DNA from: Dromiciops gliroides
Taxonomy: Eukaryota; Chordata; Mammalia; Microbiotheria; Microbiotheriidae
Direction: 5' to 3'
Length of the DNA: 64,000 nucleotides
NCBI RefSeq assembly: GCF_019393635.1
Contig: NC_057864.1
Coordinates: 476,860,617-476,924,616 of the forward strand
A model generated the notes under the pieces. That model was not told the DNA's origin, did no database searches, and saw nothing but the letters and a program-made list of their open reading frames with translations. How positions within the stretch are numbered: position 1 is the first letter of the stretch; each line of letters begins with the position of its first letter. Positions 12,796-26,000 of this stretch are shown here, in pieces. A program made the translations under genes and the position numbers.

Positions 12796-13923
12796 ATCCA
12801 GATGTGCCTGACCCTATAAACTAGCCCCTCCATGTAATCACCACTATTACTCAACATTCATAAGAGCTTTTAAAACAATGTTAGGGAATTTTCAGAGGGA
12901 TGGCATTCCATCTTTAGGGTGAGCTTTATCCAAAGCTATTCCCTCTGTTGCTTCTGTTAAAAAAGAGCATGAGAGTTGGGACCTGCTACTTTTGAGGAGC
13001 ACTGACATGAGGACAAGCCCCTTGGTAAACGCCTGACCTGCACACTTGGCCCAGCAACAAAGCGCATGACCTCCTCAAGTCTTTGGAGCGGGAAGATGCC
13101 AAGCACAAAAGTAATAATTGTTTGCTTAATTTTCACGGCTGACTCCTCGAACAGAAAATGGCCATTCTGGGTGCAGTGACTGAGTTCCTCATTTTTAAGA
13201 CATCCCTGCTTTTGAAATGCACAGGGGAACCCCAGAGGGGTCCCTCTGGCTTCTCTCTTCCATTGATTCACAGTGATTGAATAGGATCTCCAAGCTCTAC
13301 TATGATGGGGCTTAGTATGTTCCTCTGGGCTGGGTCCTAGTGGGAACTTCTTGGCTGCTACTACCAGGATCCAAGAGTCACTTGCATTTTGGGTGAAGGA
13401 CTCTGCTGGGGTAAAAGTGTTTGCCATTGGCCAGCTCTCTCTGGGTTTGCTAATGTTTGCCACCTCAGCCCATCTCGAGGAGAGAGAAAGCATGGTCAGT
13501 GCATGGCTTCTGTTGAAGGAAAGGACAAGGGAATTGGCACGCCGCCATCTCCTTTCCGCTCCACTTTTGGACAGTTACCCAGAGGCTCTGAGGAGCCTCT
13601 TTGGTGAGGGGTCCAAAGAGGGTAACCTTGCTGTTTTCTTTCCTGTTCATGAAGATCGTTGGGGGGGAACAGCAGTCAGATGTGGTCACTTCCGACACTG
13701 ACTGCTCCAAGCATTCTTTAGAGGGTGTTTGCTGCTTGTGGGTGGTTTGTTATACATAGCACGGGTCGATGGAAGATCGACTGGAAGCTACGGACACCAA
13801 ATATGAGCCTCCCCCTTTTGGGGGGATGGCTTGATTGATTCTCTCTGTCCAAGGCTTCTGGGCTTCTGAATTAGTTGGAAGAGGCCATTATCCATCTTCA
13901 GCTCAGGAAGATGGTAAGGCTGA

Positions 13924-14009
13924 TCATTTGGAGAAAGCAGGTGAGGTTCCCTTCATCTCTTCCTCCTCCTCGGTAGCTTGATCAGGTATGGAGGTGGCCA
14001 GGGAAGGAC
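13924..14009 (-). CDS. HIP1: HIP1 exon 31, coding part (tentative)
   Basis: In phase with exon 30 it gives 28 residues: GPSLATSIPDQATEEEEEMK then GTSPAFSK and TGA (13926-13924). Human HIP1 ends with a 17-residue tail that is similarly rich in Pro, Ser and Thr and acidic at its end; only loose similarity (A-T-S..P..Q..TEEEEE) supports the match. The acceptor is a tandem GCAGCAG, so either G or A-G can start the tail. The pyrimidine tract is weak. The call rests on phase, position and the acidic end; another downstream exon is possible. Confidence 0.55.
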
Positions 14010-17000
14010 CTGCTGCACAGAGCAGTGTTGCTATTCTCCGCATCCCCATTCGAGGAGGGCCACACGGGGTGTATGGAGCCTGATCATGAGGTGTTGCCAC
14101 GGACCGTGGTTCTCCGAGGACCTGGGCTGGACCCTTCCCTCCCCCTCCTTCTGTGGTCCCCACGTGTGTGGAGGTCAATCCTGGGGCTTGGCTGGGGTCC
14201 AGCTGCAGTCACACAAGGCACTCTACCTGCCCCCCCTTTGGAGGAAGCCATCACCACTCGGCAGCTGTCTTCCCTTCCAGGAAGTGCACATGACTGTCCC
14301 ACGCTCCAGCAGAGGTCAGTGGTGTGGTGGATTGTAGAGCACCAAGGGCAGAGCCTGAGCAGCACCATTAACTGTGTAACCACTGTGGTATTGGGGTCCG
14401 TTTGTGTCCTAAGAGCTCCAGAGGGGCTCCCTTGAGCAAAGTTGGCTAGAGCAATTGGATTTCCAAAAACAAAACGAAAAAACCAGCCACCCAAAGAAGC
14501 AGCGGGGAATCCGTGAGACTGCCAAGGAGGGGGAAGAACTGCCCTGGCCTTCCCAGTCAGGACTCTCCGGCCATCCTTTTCTCTGTGGACAGATCCAGGA
14601 GAGTGTCTCGGCTTGGGATCCACCTCGGATGCTCCCCAGTTTGTGCAAATGATGAAACGGAAAAAACTGAGAAGAAAAGGGAAAGGATACGGATGAAGTC
14701 TCTTGCTTGGCCTCTCCCTGCAGTCCCAGCCCCCCCCAACCCTGGGAAAACAAACAAGCTCTAAGAAATGAGTGCGGAGATGAAGTGAGTCGTGTGGCTG
14801 AGATGCGTCCAGTGCAGACTCCCTTCCCAGCAGCTCTCCGCTCCCTGGGGGCCCAGATGGCCAGCAAAGGCCTTCCGGCATCTTAAGCGTCGATCAGAAA
14901 TGAGGGCAGACTCGGCGTGCTTCCCATCAAAGTGCGGGCCTGGGAGTGGGGTAGGGCGGTGACATGACAAGCACATGGATGAGTTACAAGCATTTACAGT
15001 CTGATGTCTGGTGGTGGGCTGGCCTCTAGTCCTTCTCTGATGTGGCTTCAGGTAGAGACACCACAGGTTCTAATAAACAAGGAAAAAACCAATCATGAAC
15101 AACACAGCAGCTGGCATTACTGCAGTGCTTCAAGACTTTCAAAGTGCTTTATTTACAGCGTCCCGTTCAACCCTGTGAGGGAGGGACTGTGGCTCTTATT
15201 AACTCTCTTTATAGAAGAGGATGCTAGAGGCCATGCGCTGAACACATATCAGGTGGAATTGGAAGGCAGGTTTGTCCTGACTCCCAGCCCAGAATTCTTT
15301 TCTGCTCTATTGTGCTTCTGAAGCTTTCTTAAGCAAATCACATCTGCAGTCATGGAGCCAGGACTGGCATCCAGGCAGAAGAACTGCCTAAGGTCAAGAG
15401 GCAGCTCTGGCTCAGTGTGTTTGCAGGCCCCAAACCTAGGCTATTCCAACAGGAACTAACAGTGCCGGGTGTCTTGGCAGCAGCGGCCACACTCACTCCA
15501 GGAGGCCCCGAGATTTAAGTGGCAACCACAAGAGTGGCTACCTTAGCTGGCCACGTGCTGGATCCATGACTGCTCTTAATGTGCTCTGACTCCCAGACTG
15601 CCACCAACCTGAGCTCTGTAAGCAGATAGCCTGGCTCGGTGGACGTTCCACCCTGGCCCTGCCAAGGCTGTGGCCTGGCTCTGAGAGCTCACGCTCCCCC
15701 TGCTTACCGTCCTCCCAGCCCTCGGCCACGCCAGCGAGCTCGTAGTGCTTCTTGCGCAGGTAGCCCAGCTTCTGCCGCTCCTTCTCCAGCTGATTCTCCA
15801 GTTCCAGCACTTTCACCTGTGGGGGGGGGGGGAATAAATGGGGCTTTTCTTCATCCCTGACTCAGGAATGGTCTCACTCGGGCTTGGGCTCAGCTTTGCA
15901 TCCATGCTGTTTGCGGCCCGCTCCCCTCACTTTCCACTTCCAAAATGCCCACTTTCAGCTGCCAACCTCATTCCTCTTCCTCGCCGTAATCCAGCCATTA
16001 AAAACACAAACACACACTGAGGCACTGGCCATTTTCACAGGTCTGCAAGAAACTACAAGGCCATCTGGATGATGTCTCATGGCTTACAGATGGGGAAACC
16101 GAGGCCCAGGAGGTAAAGGGACTTGCTCGGGGTCACAAAAGCAACCAGGCAGGTCCTCTGGCCCCAAAGCCAACATTCTTCCCACGATGTTTGTCTGTCT
16201 CCTTTCTTCATGGCTTCTTCTGGTGTGAGGGCGATGGAGTGGGGATCAGAAGTCCTTCATTACCTGACTGCCCCTCCCTGGGCCTCAGTTTCCTTATTTG
16301 TAAAATGAGGTGGCCTGCGAGGCCCTTTCAACTCTAAGTCTCCGATCCTATGATCCCTCACGTTACCATCATCTGTGTCCCAACCAGTGTGAATCTCCCC
16401 TAGACACGGTTGCTTGGTGAACCTAAGGAAACCGGAAGTACCTAGTTTTTATTTCTCTGGAAACAACCCTTTGGCCTGCAGGTCAGAGAATGGATCATCC
16501 TGAGCCACTTTTTCCTACCCTCTTCCTGTACTTGCTGGGAGCCTAAGCAGCAGCAAAGCTGGTGGTGGCCCTGGCGGCTGCTCCTGTACAGCTGGTCGAT
16601 CTCTGGCCACGGAATTTGGTGCCAGGCCACTGCCAGCAACGAGCACTTCCAGCATTTGCCTCTGGCTGCTTTGTTGTCATTCAGTCGGTTCAGTCATGTC
16701 TGCCTCTTCTTCATATCCCCATTGGGGGTTTTCTTGGCCATTTCCTTCTCTACCTCACTTTACAAATGAAGAAACTGAGGCAAACAGGGTTAGGTGACTT
16801 GCCCAGGGTCACCCAGCTAGCAAGTGGCTGAGGCCAGATTTGAACTCAGAAAGATGACTCCTGATTTCAGCACTGGCGCTCTATGCACTATGGTGCCACC
16901 TAGCTGCCTCTTGTTGCCTAGTGCTTCTCTAAAATGGTAGAATTGCCCTGGAGAGACACAGAAAGACATGAGAGCAGGACTCTATGGAGATACTTGTATG

Positions 17001-20000
17001 CACCAACCACAACACAAACTCCCTGGACAAAGCAGGAATGATGGAACTGAGGAACTGAGACTCCAAAGCGACTGATGCCCATTTTTCATTCGCTTCCTTA
17101 AACAGATAATTAATTCCTGCCAGGAGTAACAATGTGAAGCCTATTGCTCAACCCTACAGAGAACGGCTCCTGGAGCCCCAGGTTTCCCCAGGTCTCCCCA
17201 GGTCACACCTGTCTAGACTCACTGTCTGCCCCTCACTGGGCATCGGTGCCTCCCTCCTCCTAAGCCTGACCACCATCTCTCAGCCCTACTAACATCTGGA
17301 AATCAGGTGCCTCCTCTGCCCTTCTCACTGAGAGCCCCTCTCAGCGGCGTCTCCCTGTATAGGAGTGACTTTGGGGAGGGCATCACAGAACAACATGGAC
17401 GGACGAGACTTGCGATTTGGGCTCCGTACCTGGGAGTCCATCTCTTGACGTTTGATCTGGGTCAGTGTCAGACTGGTGAAGTCCATGTTTTCTGGAATGA
17501 TGGAAACGAGAAAACCTTGTCACAAAACGTCCCTGGCCGAATCTCTCCACAAGGATGGCCAGTGCCGACACCCTGCTGGGAAGCAACCCAGGGATGATGG
17601 AGGCATAGAATGACTGGGAGCAGCCCACGCCAGGACCAACTGGGAACCTGCCCAGGGGCTTCTGTGGGCAACATGGCTTAAGTGATAAGGACTTGGCCTC
17701 TGGGTTCAAGTCATGCCTGGTACAGACTGGCTGTGTGACCCTGGGCAAGTCACTTAATCTCCAAGTACCCCAGGCAACTCTCTAAGGGGTATACTCTTGT
17801 GAAGCAGGTCTCAATCTGCTTTGGTACAGGAAAGTCTTCCCCTAAACCAATGAAATCACTGGCCCATTTTAAAATAAGGACCAGCAGTGACCGACAATCT
17901 ATGAAAACTCTGCTTAGTGGCTTGCCACCATGGTGATGAAGCCGCCTGCCTAGCTTGGTGGTCCAACCTGTGGGTGAGACAAATGCAGGCAGGAGAAGAT
18001 GAACTATTAGAGAAATAAGAGATGATAAGAGAAAGCACAGTTAGGTAAGAACAGGGTCAAGGAGTTTGTTTGTGGAAGAGGAAAGATGAGGAGAGTTGAA
18101 AGGCCATGCAGGTAGGGCGGCTCCTTCTGGGAGACTTGGGGAGGCTACCTGTCTCCTCAATCTGCGACTTCCCTGCCATGGTCGATGCCACCACCTGTGC
18201 TGTCGCCTGGTTCACCCCCCGAGAGGCCTGCTTCAGCTGGGCCAGGTTGGTGCTGTCCTTGTCAGCTTTCACCTAAGTGGGGCCAAAGCAGGTTCAGATT
18301 CACATAGCAGCCAGCCCCAGAGAGGCCGGTCTGGGCAATCTTGCCTTCTGAGGGGACGGGAAAGTCACCAGCCGCTCATCAGAAGCTGCCTTCCACAAGG
18401 CTGCTCTTGGCTCGCTTCTTGTTTCTGAAAACCCTTCCTGACCTTGTTTGGGGCCATAGCCTCTCCCAACATCATGACTTGAAACAGCTGACACTACTCC
18501 CCAAACTTCTAGCTGTAGAAATCAGCTGCGGGGACAGCAGGTGAGTTATGCAGTAAAATCTCCTGGGGTATCTGGAGCCTGCCGGGCTGTGAGTCTGCAG
18601 CAACCAATGAAAAGCAGAACAGAAACACCAGGCGACCAAGCCCAGAGCTGAGCAAAGGATCAGCTCTAAGTAAAGGTGCTGTGGCAAAGCTTGAGCGACG
18701 GCGAGCAGCAGCTGGGGTGCCCATGGTGCCTGTGCTGTGGTCAGACAGGGCAGGAAGCTTGCTCTCTGATCCCTGTGCCAAGTGTCCCCCAGTCTAAGTG
18801 GGCACATCTAGAACATCCAGGGAGAGACTTCTTCATGCTAGGAGGCAAGAGGCGAGGGCATGGGAGAACCAAGTGGGACTTAGGCTGTGAGCTGGGCAGA
18901 GATCGAGACTTCTGGAGAGATGGTGGACATGCCATTAGGCTGTCCTGGGAGCTCTGACTTCTGAGCAACAGGGTGGCTTTGACTTTAGAGACCTGGAAAC
19001 CTGAATGAATCCCTGCTGGAGCCTGAAGAAAACACTGGTTCTGGAAACCTGGGGAGAAGGTAGTTGTGGCCCACCTGGCCCACCCAAGCATTCCAGTGCC
19101 CTGGGGCAGCCTACCTTGGAAGCAGCCACCAGCTGGGCTGTGCTGGCAGCAATTTCATGGGAACACACCATCAGCTCCTCAAACTTCCCTTTCCCTTGGA
19201 ACACCAGGTCAGCGGCGTCCCTGAGGAGCAGGAAAGACAAATGGGGTCTGTCTCTTACAACTCAGACCCTCCCCCCCAGGCTTGTGGGGTACTGCCTTCA
19301 TAGCCATAAAGACCGGGTGCAAAAGAAGTGAAAACCCCCCTGACCAACATAACCTCCTATTAGACCACCTGCTCCCTCTCTCATTCGGAGGCTTACCAAG
19401 CTCCCTGGCCAAGGGTCTGTTCCCCTAGGCAGGCCAAGCAAAATGCTGAAATGTTCTGGGGTGGCTTCCTGGGGTCTTGGGGCCCTTGAGGACTCTGGGG
19501 CTGGCGGCTACTTACACCATGACCGTGGCTCCCCAGCCGACAGCTTTGGAGGCCGAGATCAGGCCTTCTGTCCATCGTGAATTCTTGGCATAGAACTCTT
19601 TGGGAGAAGCTGCACCCTGGAGGAGGAGGGTGGGGATGATAACAATAACTATAGTAACAATAATAATGATGATGTTACATAGCTCTGCCATGTGCCAGGC
19701 ACGGGGCTAAGTGCTTTACAATTATTATCTCACTTGATCCTCACAGCCACCCTGGGAGGGAGATGCTATTATTATCCCTATTTTTCAGTTGAGGAACCTG
19801 AGGCAAATGGAGGTGAAGTGACTTGCCCAGGGTCACACAGCTAGTAAGTGTTTGAATTAGATTTGAACTCAGGACTTCTTGAGTCCAGGCCTGGTGCTCT
19901 GCCCTAAGGTGCCCCCTAGCTGTCTGCTGAGTGGTGAGAAGAAGCAAACCATTACTTGTTCCCTTAGCAGAGGCAGCAATAAGGTTGGCCAACCTGACCC

Positions 20001-23000
20001 TGGATGACTTAAAATACAGACAAGCCCTGACTGATATTCATGCCAATCATGCCTAGCAGTGCATAGATCATTTGTTTTGTTTTATTTTTGGGGGGGGGCA
20101 GGGCAATGAGGGTTAAGTGACTTGCCCAGGGTCACACGGCAAGTAAGTGTCAAGCATCTGAGGCCAGATTTGAACTCATGTACTCCTGACTCTAGGGCTG
20201 GTGCTCTATCCACTGTGCCACCTAGCTGCCCCCGTATGGATCATTTCTAAAAAATTTAGGTTTAAGGGTTTAAGACATATTTTTAGAAGCTGGATTTTAA
20301 TTTGGGAATGTCCGATATTCTGGGAATTTGGGATGCATCTGCCAAACCATTAAGGAGCAGCTCCAGAGCCTTCTCCCCCCTACTCTGGGACAGCATCGAC
20401 TCTCAGCTGATGGTAGAGAGACTATTTCAGGCAGAGATGGGGGAGGGGGAGAGGGGAAGTGACAACAGGTAAGCAGAGAAGTCTAGATAGGATGTCCCAA
20501 AAGTCTTAGTGCGGGGGCAGCTAGGTGGCACAGTGGATAGAACACTGGCCCTGGATTCAGAAGGACCTGAGTTCAAATCCAGCCTCAGACACTTAACAAT
20601 TACTAGCTGTGTGACCCTGGGCAAGTCACTTAACCCCAATTGCCTCACCACTCCCCCCCCCCCCCAAAAAAAAAGTCTTAGTGCGCTCACAGGCTTCAAT
20701 AGCACCGAGATCCTTTGATCCTTTGAAGGGGAAGCATGTGCACTAACAATTTAAGGGGGTCTCTCAGTCAAGTCAGCCAACAGGAGACAGCCCCCAAGTG
20801 ATGAGCTTTAAAGGGAGCTAGTAATGCCAAGGCATGGGAGACAGCTTGTGCTGAGCCAAGAAGGCAGGCATGCGTGGGGTTTGGAGAGCAGCAGGAAGGG
20901 CCCTGGCGTGCAGTCAAGCCGGAGGGGCTGGCCACAGCGGACTGTAAAGGGCTGGGCAGTGTGCGGGTCCTTCTAGATGCAGAGGCTGTAGGGAGCCGCA
21001 AAAAGTGCTTCAGAAGAGGACGTGCGCAGTCCGGCTTCTGCTTTTGCCTGTGGTGGAACATGCATTGGAAGGGGCAAAGATGGAGGCAGGGAGGTCACCT
21101 CAGAGCTTATTGCAGCAGAGAAGTGAGTAACTGGGAGCAGAGCCAGGGAGCGGAATCGAGGTTTGGCAGGTGACTGAGGGAGGGGCGACAGGCAGCTGAG
21201 AAGGACACTGAGGCTCCAACAGAAACAGGGAAATCTGGAGGTGCAATATGGGTGCAGCTGGGGCGTGGGTATGAACCTAATGAGTTCTGCTCTGGACAAG
21301 CGGAGGCTGAGATGCCCAAAGGACGTTTAATGCTCAATAGATGAGGTGATGTGGGCTTCATGTTCAGGAGGGAGACTAGGGCTTGACACGGATCTGGGAG
21401 TTATCTGTAGAGAGGGGATAGCGGGACTTGTCAGAACTGATGAGATCACTGAGAGAGAGTGAAGGAGGAGAAGAGGACCCAGGACTTAGAGCTTTGGGGG
21501 CAGGGCAGGGCAGGGCTGATGATCCTGCCAAGGAGAATGAGAAGGGCAGCGGTCAGTCAGTCAGGGAAGAGAAAGTATCCAGCTAGGGGACAGAGCATCA
21601 ACAGTGTCTTTGATGGTCTTGCGTTTGGCTGAAGTCTTGGTCCTGTCAAACAGTGACTTGAGGGGCCGGCCTAGCCCCTCACTCACCCGGCCGCTCTCCA
21701 CGATCTCCCTCTGAAGGTCTTTGGAGGCTACGATGAGAATCTGGATAGCCTGCATTAGGCTGGTACAGGAACCGAGAATCCTGCAAGGCAAAGTCCCACC
21801 AATAATTATCCCCTCTGTGGTGACAACCGCTCGTAGACAAAGCCAAGCCCTGAGTGTTTGGGGAGATGGAGAGCAAAGTAAGAACTGGATTCTCCTGGGA
21901 GGATTTTGGAGAAAGGCCTCTGAGGAAAAGCTGGGGCATCGAGGCAGCCTGATCATGGGACGTCTCCTAAGATAAAGGTGGGCACTCTGGGTCTGGTCAG
22001 CCAGAGGCCACGTTCCCTGTCAGTGGGATATTATTTCTATTTGTTCTCCACTGTAATGCCAACGTCCTAGGGAATCCTCTGTTAACTGCACAGGGAAACG
22101 ACACAGGCCCAACCCTTACCCGGAAGAGCCTAAAGCGATGCTTCTATGCTTCAGGGCCCTGGAGTCTCTCACTCTTGTTGGCATGGCTGCCGCTGAAACC
22201 CCACCAAACTATCTTAATGATCTTCACCAGTCTGTGGCTGAACCCCTCTAAGCGTAGCTAGGCTACTCCTCGGACATGAGACAGCCCATCGTTGGGACCG
22301 TGTGTGGATCCTTCCCATCTGCACCTTGCCTGCCCAAGCTGACAGTGGGTGGGACATATTTGGAGAACCCAGGTTCACCTCCACTCCATGATGGAGGAAG
22401 CCGGAGAGGACAACAGGAGGGCGTGAACTGAAATCTGCCAACGAGTGTGCAAGGGGTCAGAGCACTAGTCACACTGACCTTTCATTCACCTCCAGTTTGG
22501 CCCCCGTGTCTCCAGCTCGGGACTTGTTGAGCATCTCCTGTTAACAAAATGGAAGGGGGTGGGGGTGAGCCTGCGCACGCTCTTCCTGAGCCTCTGTGTC
22601 TATCTCTCATAGAGTGGCCAAGGAGAGGCCCTTCCCCAGAGGTGCCGCACCAAGCCTTTGGGAGTGTCAGGAGGAGGATCCCACCCAGCTGTTTGCATAG
22701 CTGCTCCCCACAGACAGGAGGCTTCACCCCCTCTGGCATATGAACCGCCACATGCCACTGCCTGTGCCGACAGGGGCAGGCACTGCTGGGGACCAGGCCA
22801 AGTGGGCAACCTGAACTTTTCACCAAAGAACTCCTTCATGACCCACATTCAGGCTGCCCCTGGGTGTGCTTTCCCCGGGTCCCATCTGTATACTTGGTGG
22901 CCTTGGTCTGGCTGGGGCGCTGGCCCTGTGGCCTCTAGGAATAGCTGAGGTACTTTACTCTAATGGCCAAGGCCCCATGTCTGGATATAGGTTGTAGGGA

Positions 23001-26000
23001 AATGAGGGCAAGAACTGCCCCTCTGCATCCTGGGCCCAGCCAATAAATGACTCTCACCTCTATCCTGGCTGTGGCCGTTTCAATGGCAGCTGAGGTGGCG
23101 GCCATCTCCTTGTCCACCAGATCCCCCAGCTCCTCCTGCCTGATGTCCAGCCCTCTGGGCCTGAGCGCCTAGAACCAAAACACAGAGGCTGAGAAAAGGT
23201 CCGGACCCTCCTCGACAGCCCCTGGACTTCTGATACTACTTCTTTTTGTTGTTGTTTTTTTTTTTGGTGAGGCAATTGGGGTTAAGTGACTTGCCCAGGG
23301 TCACACAGCTAGTAAGTGTTAAGTGTCTGAAGCCAGATTTGAACTCAGGTCTTCCTGAATCCAGGGCCAGTGCTCTATCTACTGCGCCACCTAGCTGCCC
23401 CTCTGATACTTCTTTTTTTTTTTTTTTTGCAGGGCAATGAGGGTTAAGTGACTTGTCCAGGGTCACACAGCTGGTAAGTGTCAAGTATCTGAGGCGGGAT
23501 TTGAACTCAGGTCCTCCTGAATCCGGGGCCGGTGCTTAATCCACTGTGCCACCTAGTTGCCCTCTCTGATACTTCTTGATGAGGGCCCTGGGACAAGCAA
23601 GCTCATATATCCTTGCTCTTATCAGTCACTGACTGGAATGCTGTTCCTGTCCCTGTAACTCCTATGCAGCTTGGCTTATTCCTGCCTTTGGGCCCTTGCA
23701 TGTGCTACACAGCACTGCCCCCCACAAAGGGAATTGACCCTGTCATCTCATCTGCCTCTGATCCACCCATTAATGTTCACCCCCTTCAAAGGCAGGCTGT
23801 CACTTTTTTTTAGGATGAGAGAGACCCAAGCATGCTTGTAGGCAGAGTAAGGAAGGAGTGATGTAAAGAACTGTGAAAAGGTTAGCTATTAGAACAATGA
23901 TTATTGATATCACTTAAGCGATTCCCCAGCGATCCCATTGCCCAGTAAGGCTGGTGTCACGGAGCGGGAAAGGACCTTTTGTGGGTGCAAAAGGAAGCCC
24001 AGGACGTCAAGTTACTTGGCCATGATCACAAAGGCGCTGGGTGTCAGTCTCCCTCCCATCCCACTCTGTCCAGTGAGTTGCCCGCTGTCGTCCCTCCTCT
24101 TTCACTTTACTTTCTCCCTGCCTACAGACGTGCCGACCGCCGCCCCATCCTTATCCATCCCTGCTCGCCATGGTCCTGTAACCGTCTTCCTCTTCTTGAC
24201 CCACTGCTCGAGAAGGCCACGTACAGTCCTGCTTTGGCTGCTTTCCCTCCCACTCTCTCTGTAGCGACTGTAGTCTGGCTTCTGACCTCATCACTCAACC
24301 CAAGTGGCTCTTTCCAAAGTTACTAATGATCTCGATCGCCAAATCAGCTGGCCTTTTCTCAGTTCCCATTCTTCTCGACCTCTTGGCCTTTGGCCTTGGC
24401 CACTGCCAATAGCCCTCCAGGTTTTTGTGGTACTGCGCTCTCTGCTCTGGCCACTCCTCAGTGTCCTTGATGGATCTTGGTCCAGGCTGAGCCTGCTCCC
24501 TGGGGGGTCCTCCGAGGCTCTGTCCTGGGCTCTCTTCTCTCCCTCTATCCCATTTCTCTTGGTGATCCCATCAGCTCTCAGGAGTTCAGTGATCATTTCT
24601 ATGCTGATTATCCTTAGCCTTAATCTACTTATCCAGCCCCAACCTTTCTCCTGACTTTCAGGAATTGAACTGATGAGCTTTCTGAGTCCAAACCCAATTA
24701 TCTTCCTAACCCCCTATGATTGTTCAGGCCCCAGTCACCCAGACCCACCACCTGGGCGTCATCTGTGACTCCTCTCTCCTCCCATATCCAATCAGTTGTT
24801 GAGTTCTGATGATTCTACCTGTGTAACATCTCTCCTGAATACCCTGCTCTCTCCTCTTACATGGCCACCATCCTGGTGCAGGTCTCTATCACTTCACACC
24901 AGGACTATTTTGCAGTTGCTTTCTGGTTAGTCTTTCCCCACTCCAGCACATCTTCCTTTTCTTGTTTTTTTTTTGGTGAGACAATTGGGGTTAACTGACT
25001 TGCCCAGGGTCACACTGCTAGTAAGTGTCAAGTGTTTGAGGCCGGATTTGAACTTAGGTACTCCTGATTCCAGGGCCGGTGCTCTATCCACTCTGCCCCC
25101 TAGCTGCCCCTATTGCTCCTTTTCTTGACTGCCGAACTTGAAAAGGTTGCCTGACCTCAACAGCCCCTTCTCCCTATCACCTCTTCCATCCCCTGCAATA
25201 TGAATTTTGTACCATCTGTTCAACTCAAACTCCTGCGCTCTAGAAGGTCATGGGTAACCCCCAGATGGCCTCCAGTGTGGCGGCCTTTCCACTCTGAGAG
25301 CAGGCTCTGGCCTTTACACGGGTAGACGGCTGCTCTGTCCCAAGGACACCCTCTCTGGTCACTCCTCCTGTCTCCTCTCCTCCTGACCCTTCCCAGGGGG
25401 AGTTCTCCCAATGTCTGTCCCCGGATCCCATCTCTGCATCTTTTCCAGTCTTTCCCTCCATTTTCTCTATCATTCCCATGGTTTCAACCATTGCCTCTTC
25501 CCCCGTAACAAACTCCTGACTCTAAATCTCCACTTCTGGTCCCTGTTCTGGGGTCCAGACTCACATCCACCTTGACGTTCTACCAGCGCCCAGTGAGCTC
25601 CTTCTCCTGACCTCACTGTTTCTGGCCTTGATGCCACCGTCACCTGAGCTTGGAAGTTCCAACATCTGACTCTTGTCTCTCCCTCCTCTCTCAAGCAGTC
25701 CCAGGTCTTGTTGGCTCTGTCTTTGCAGTATCTACTCTGCACACCCCGGCTGGGCTTCACTGCCATCTTGCCCAAGCTAGTATAACAGCTTCCTACAAGT
25801 TCTTTCTGACTCTCGTCTTCTTCCCGATCTGCCCTTCAAACTGTGAATCTCTTCTCATAGATTTCCTCCTGCATTCCTCTGATCACTCATCTTCACCGGC
25901 TCTTTCCTGCCTCCCTAAATATTTGTTAAATTGAAGTTCACGGGGGCAGCTAGATGGCGCAGTGGATAGAGCACCAGCTCTGGATTCAGGAGTACCCGAG

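Larger units (their letters stand above)
11140..13923 (-). other. HIP1: Probable HIP1 3' UTR
   Basis: This stretch of about 2.8 kb is unusually poor in young SINEs, and it lies between the predicted stop and a good poly(A) signal at 11160-11165. HIP1 mRNAs are known to be long with a large 3' UTR. It includes one block at 12598-12795 that looks like an old retrotransposon piece. Its end point and continuity are inferred; the UTR could run further, to other AATAAA motifs near 10695 or 9968. Confidence 0.5.

Noticed and set aside
12957..13493. 178-codon open frame on the minus strand
   Set aside because: Lies inside the probable HIP1 3' UTR; no domain, no splice context and no resemblance to a known protein family.
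14084..14881. 265-codon open frame on the minus strand
   Set aside because: GC-rich intron 30 sequence with proline/serine-rich low-complexity translation; it lacks codon-periodic conservation cues and any known domain.
24060..25790. Processed pseudogene or novel gene in intron 22
   Set aside because: Phrases match the reverse-transcriptase part of L2/CR1-clade LINEs, with many indels and no intact frame.
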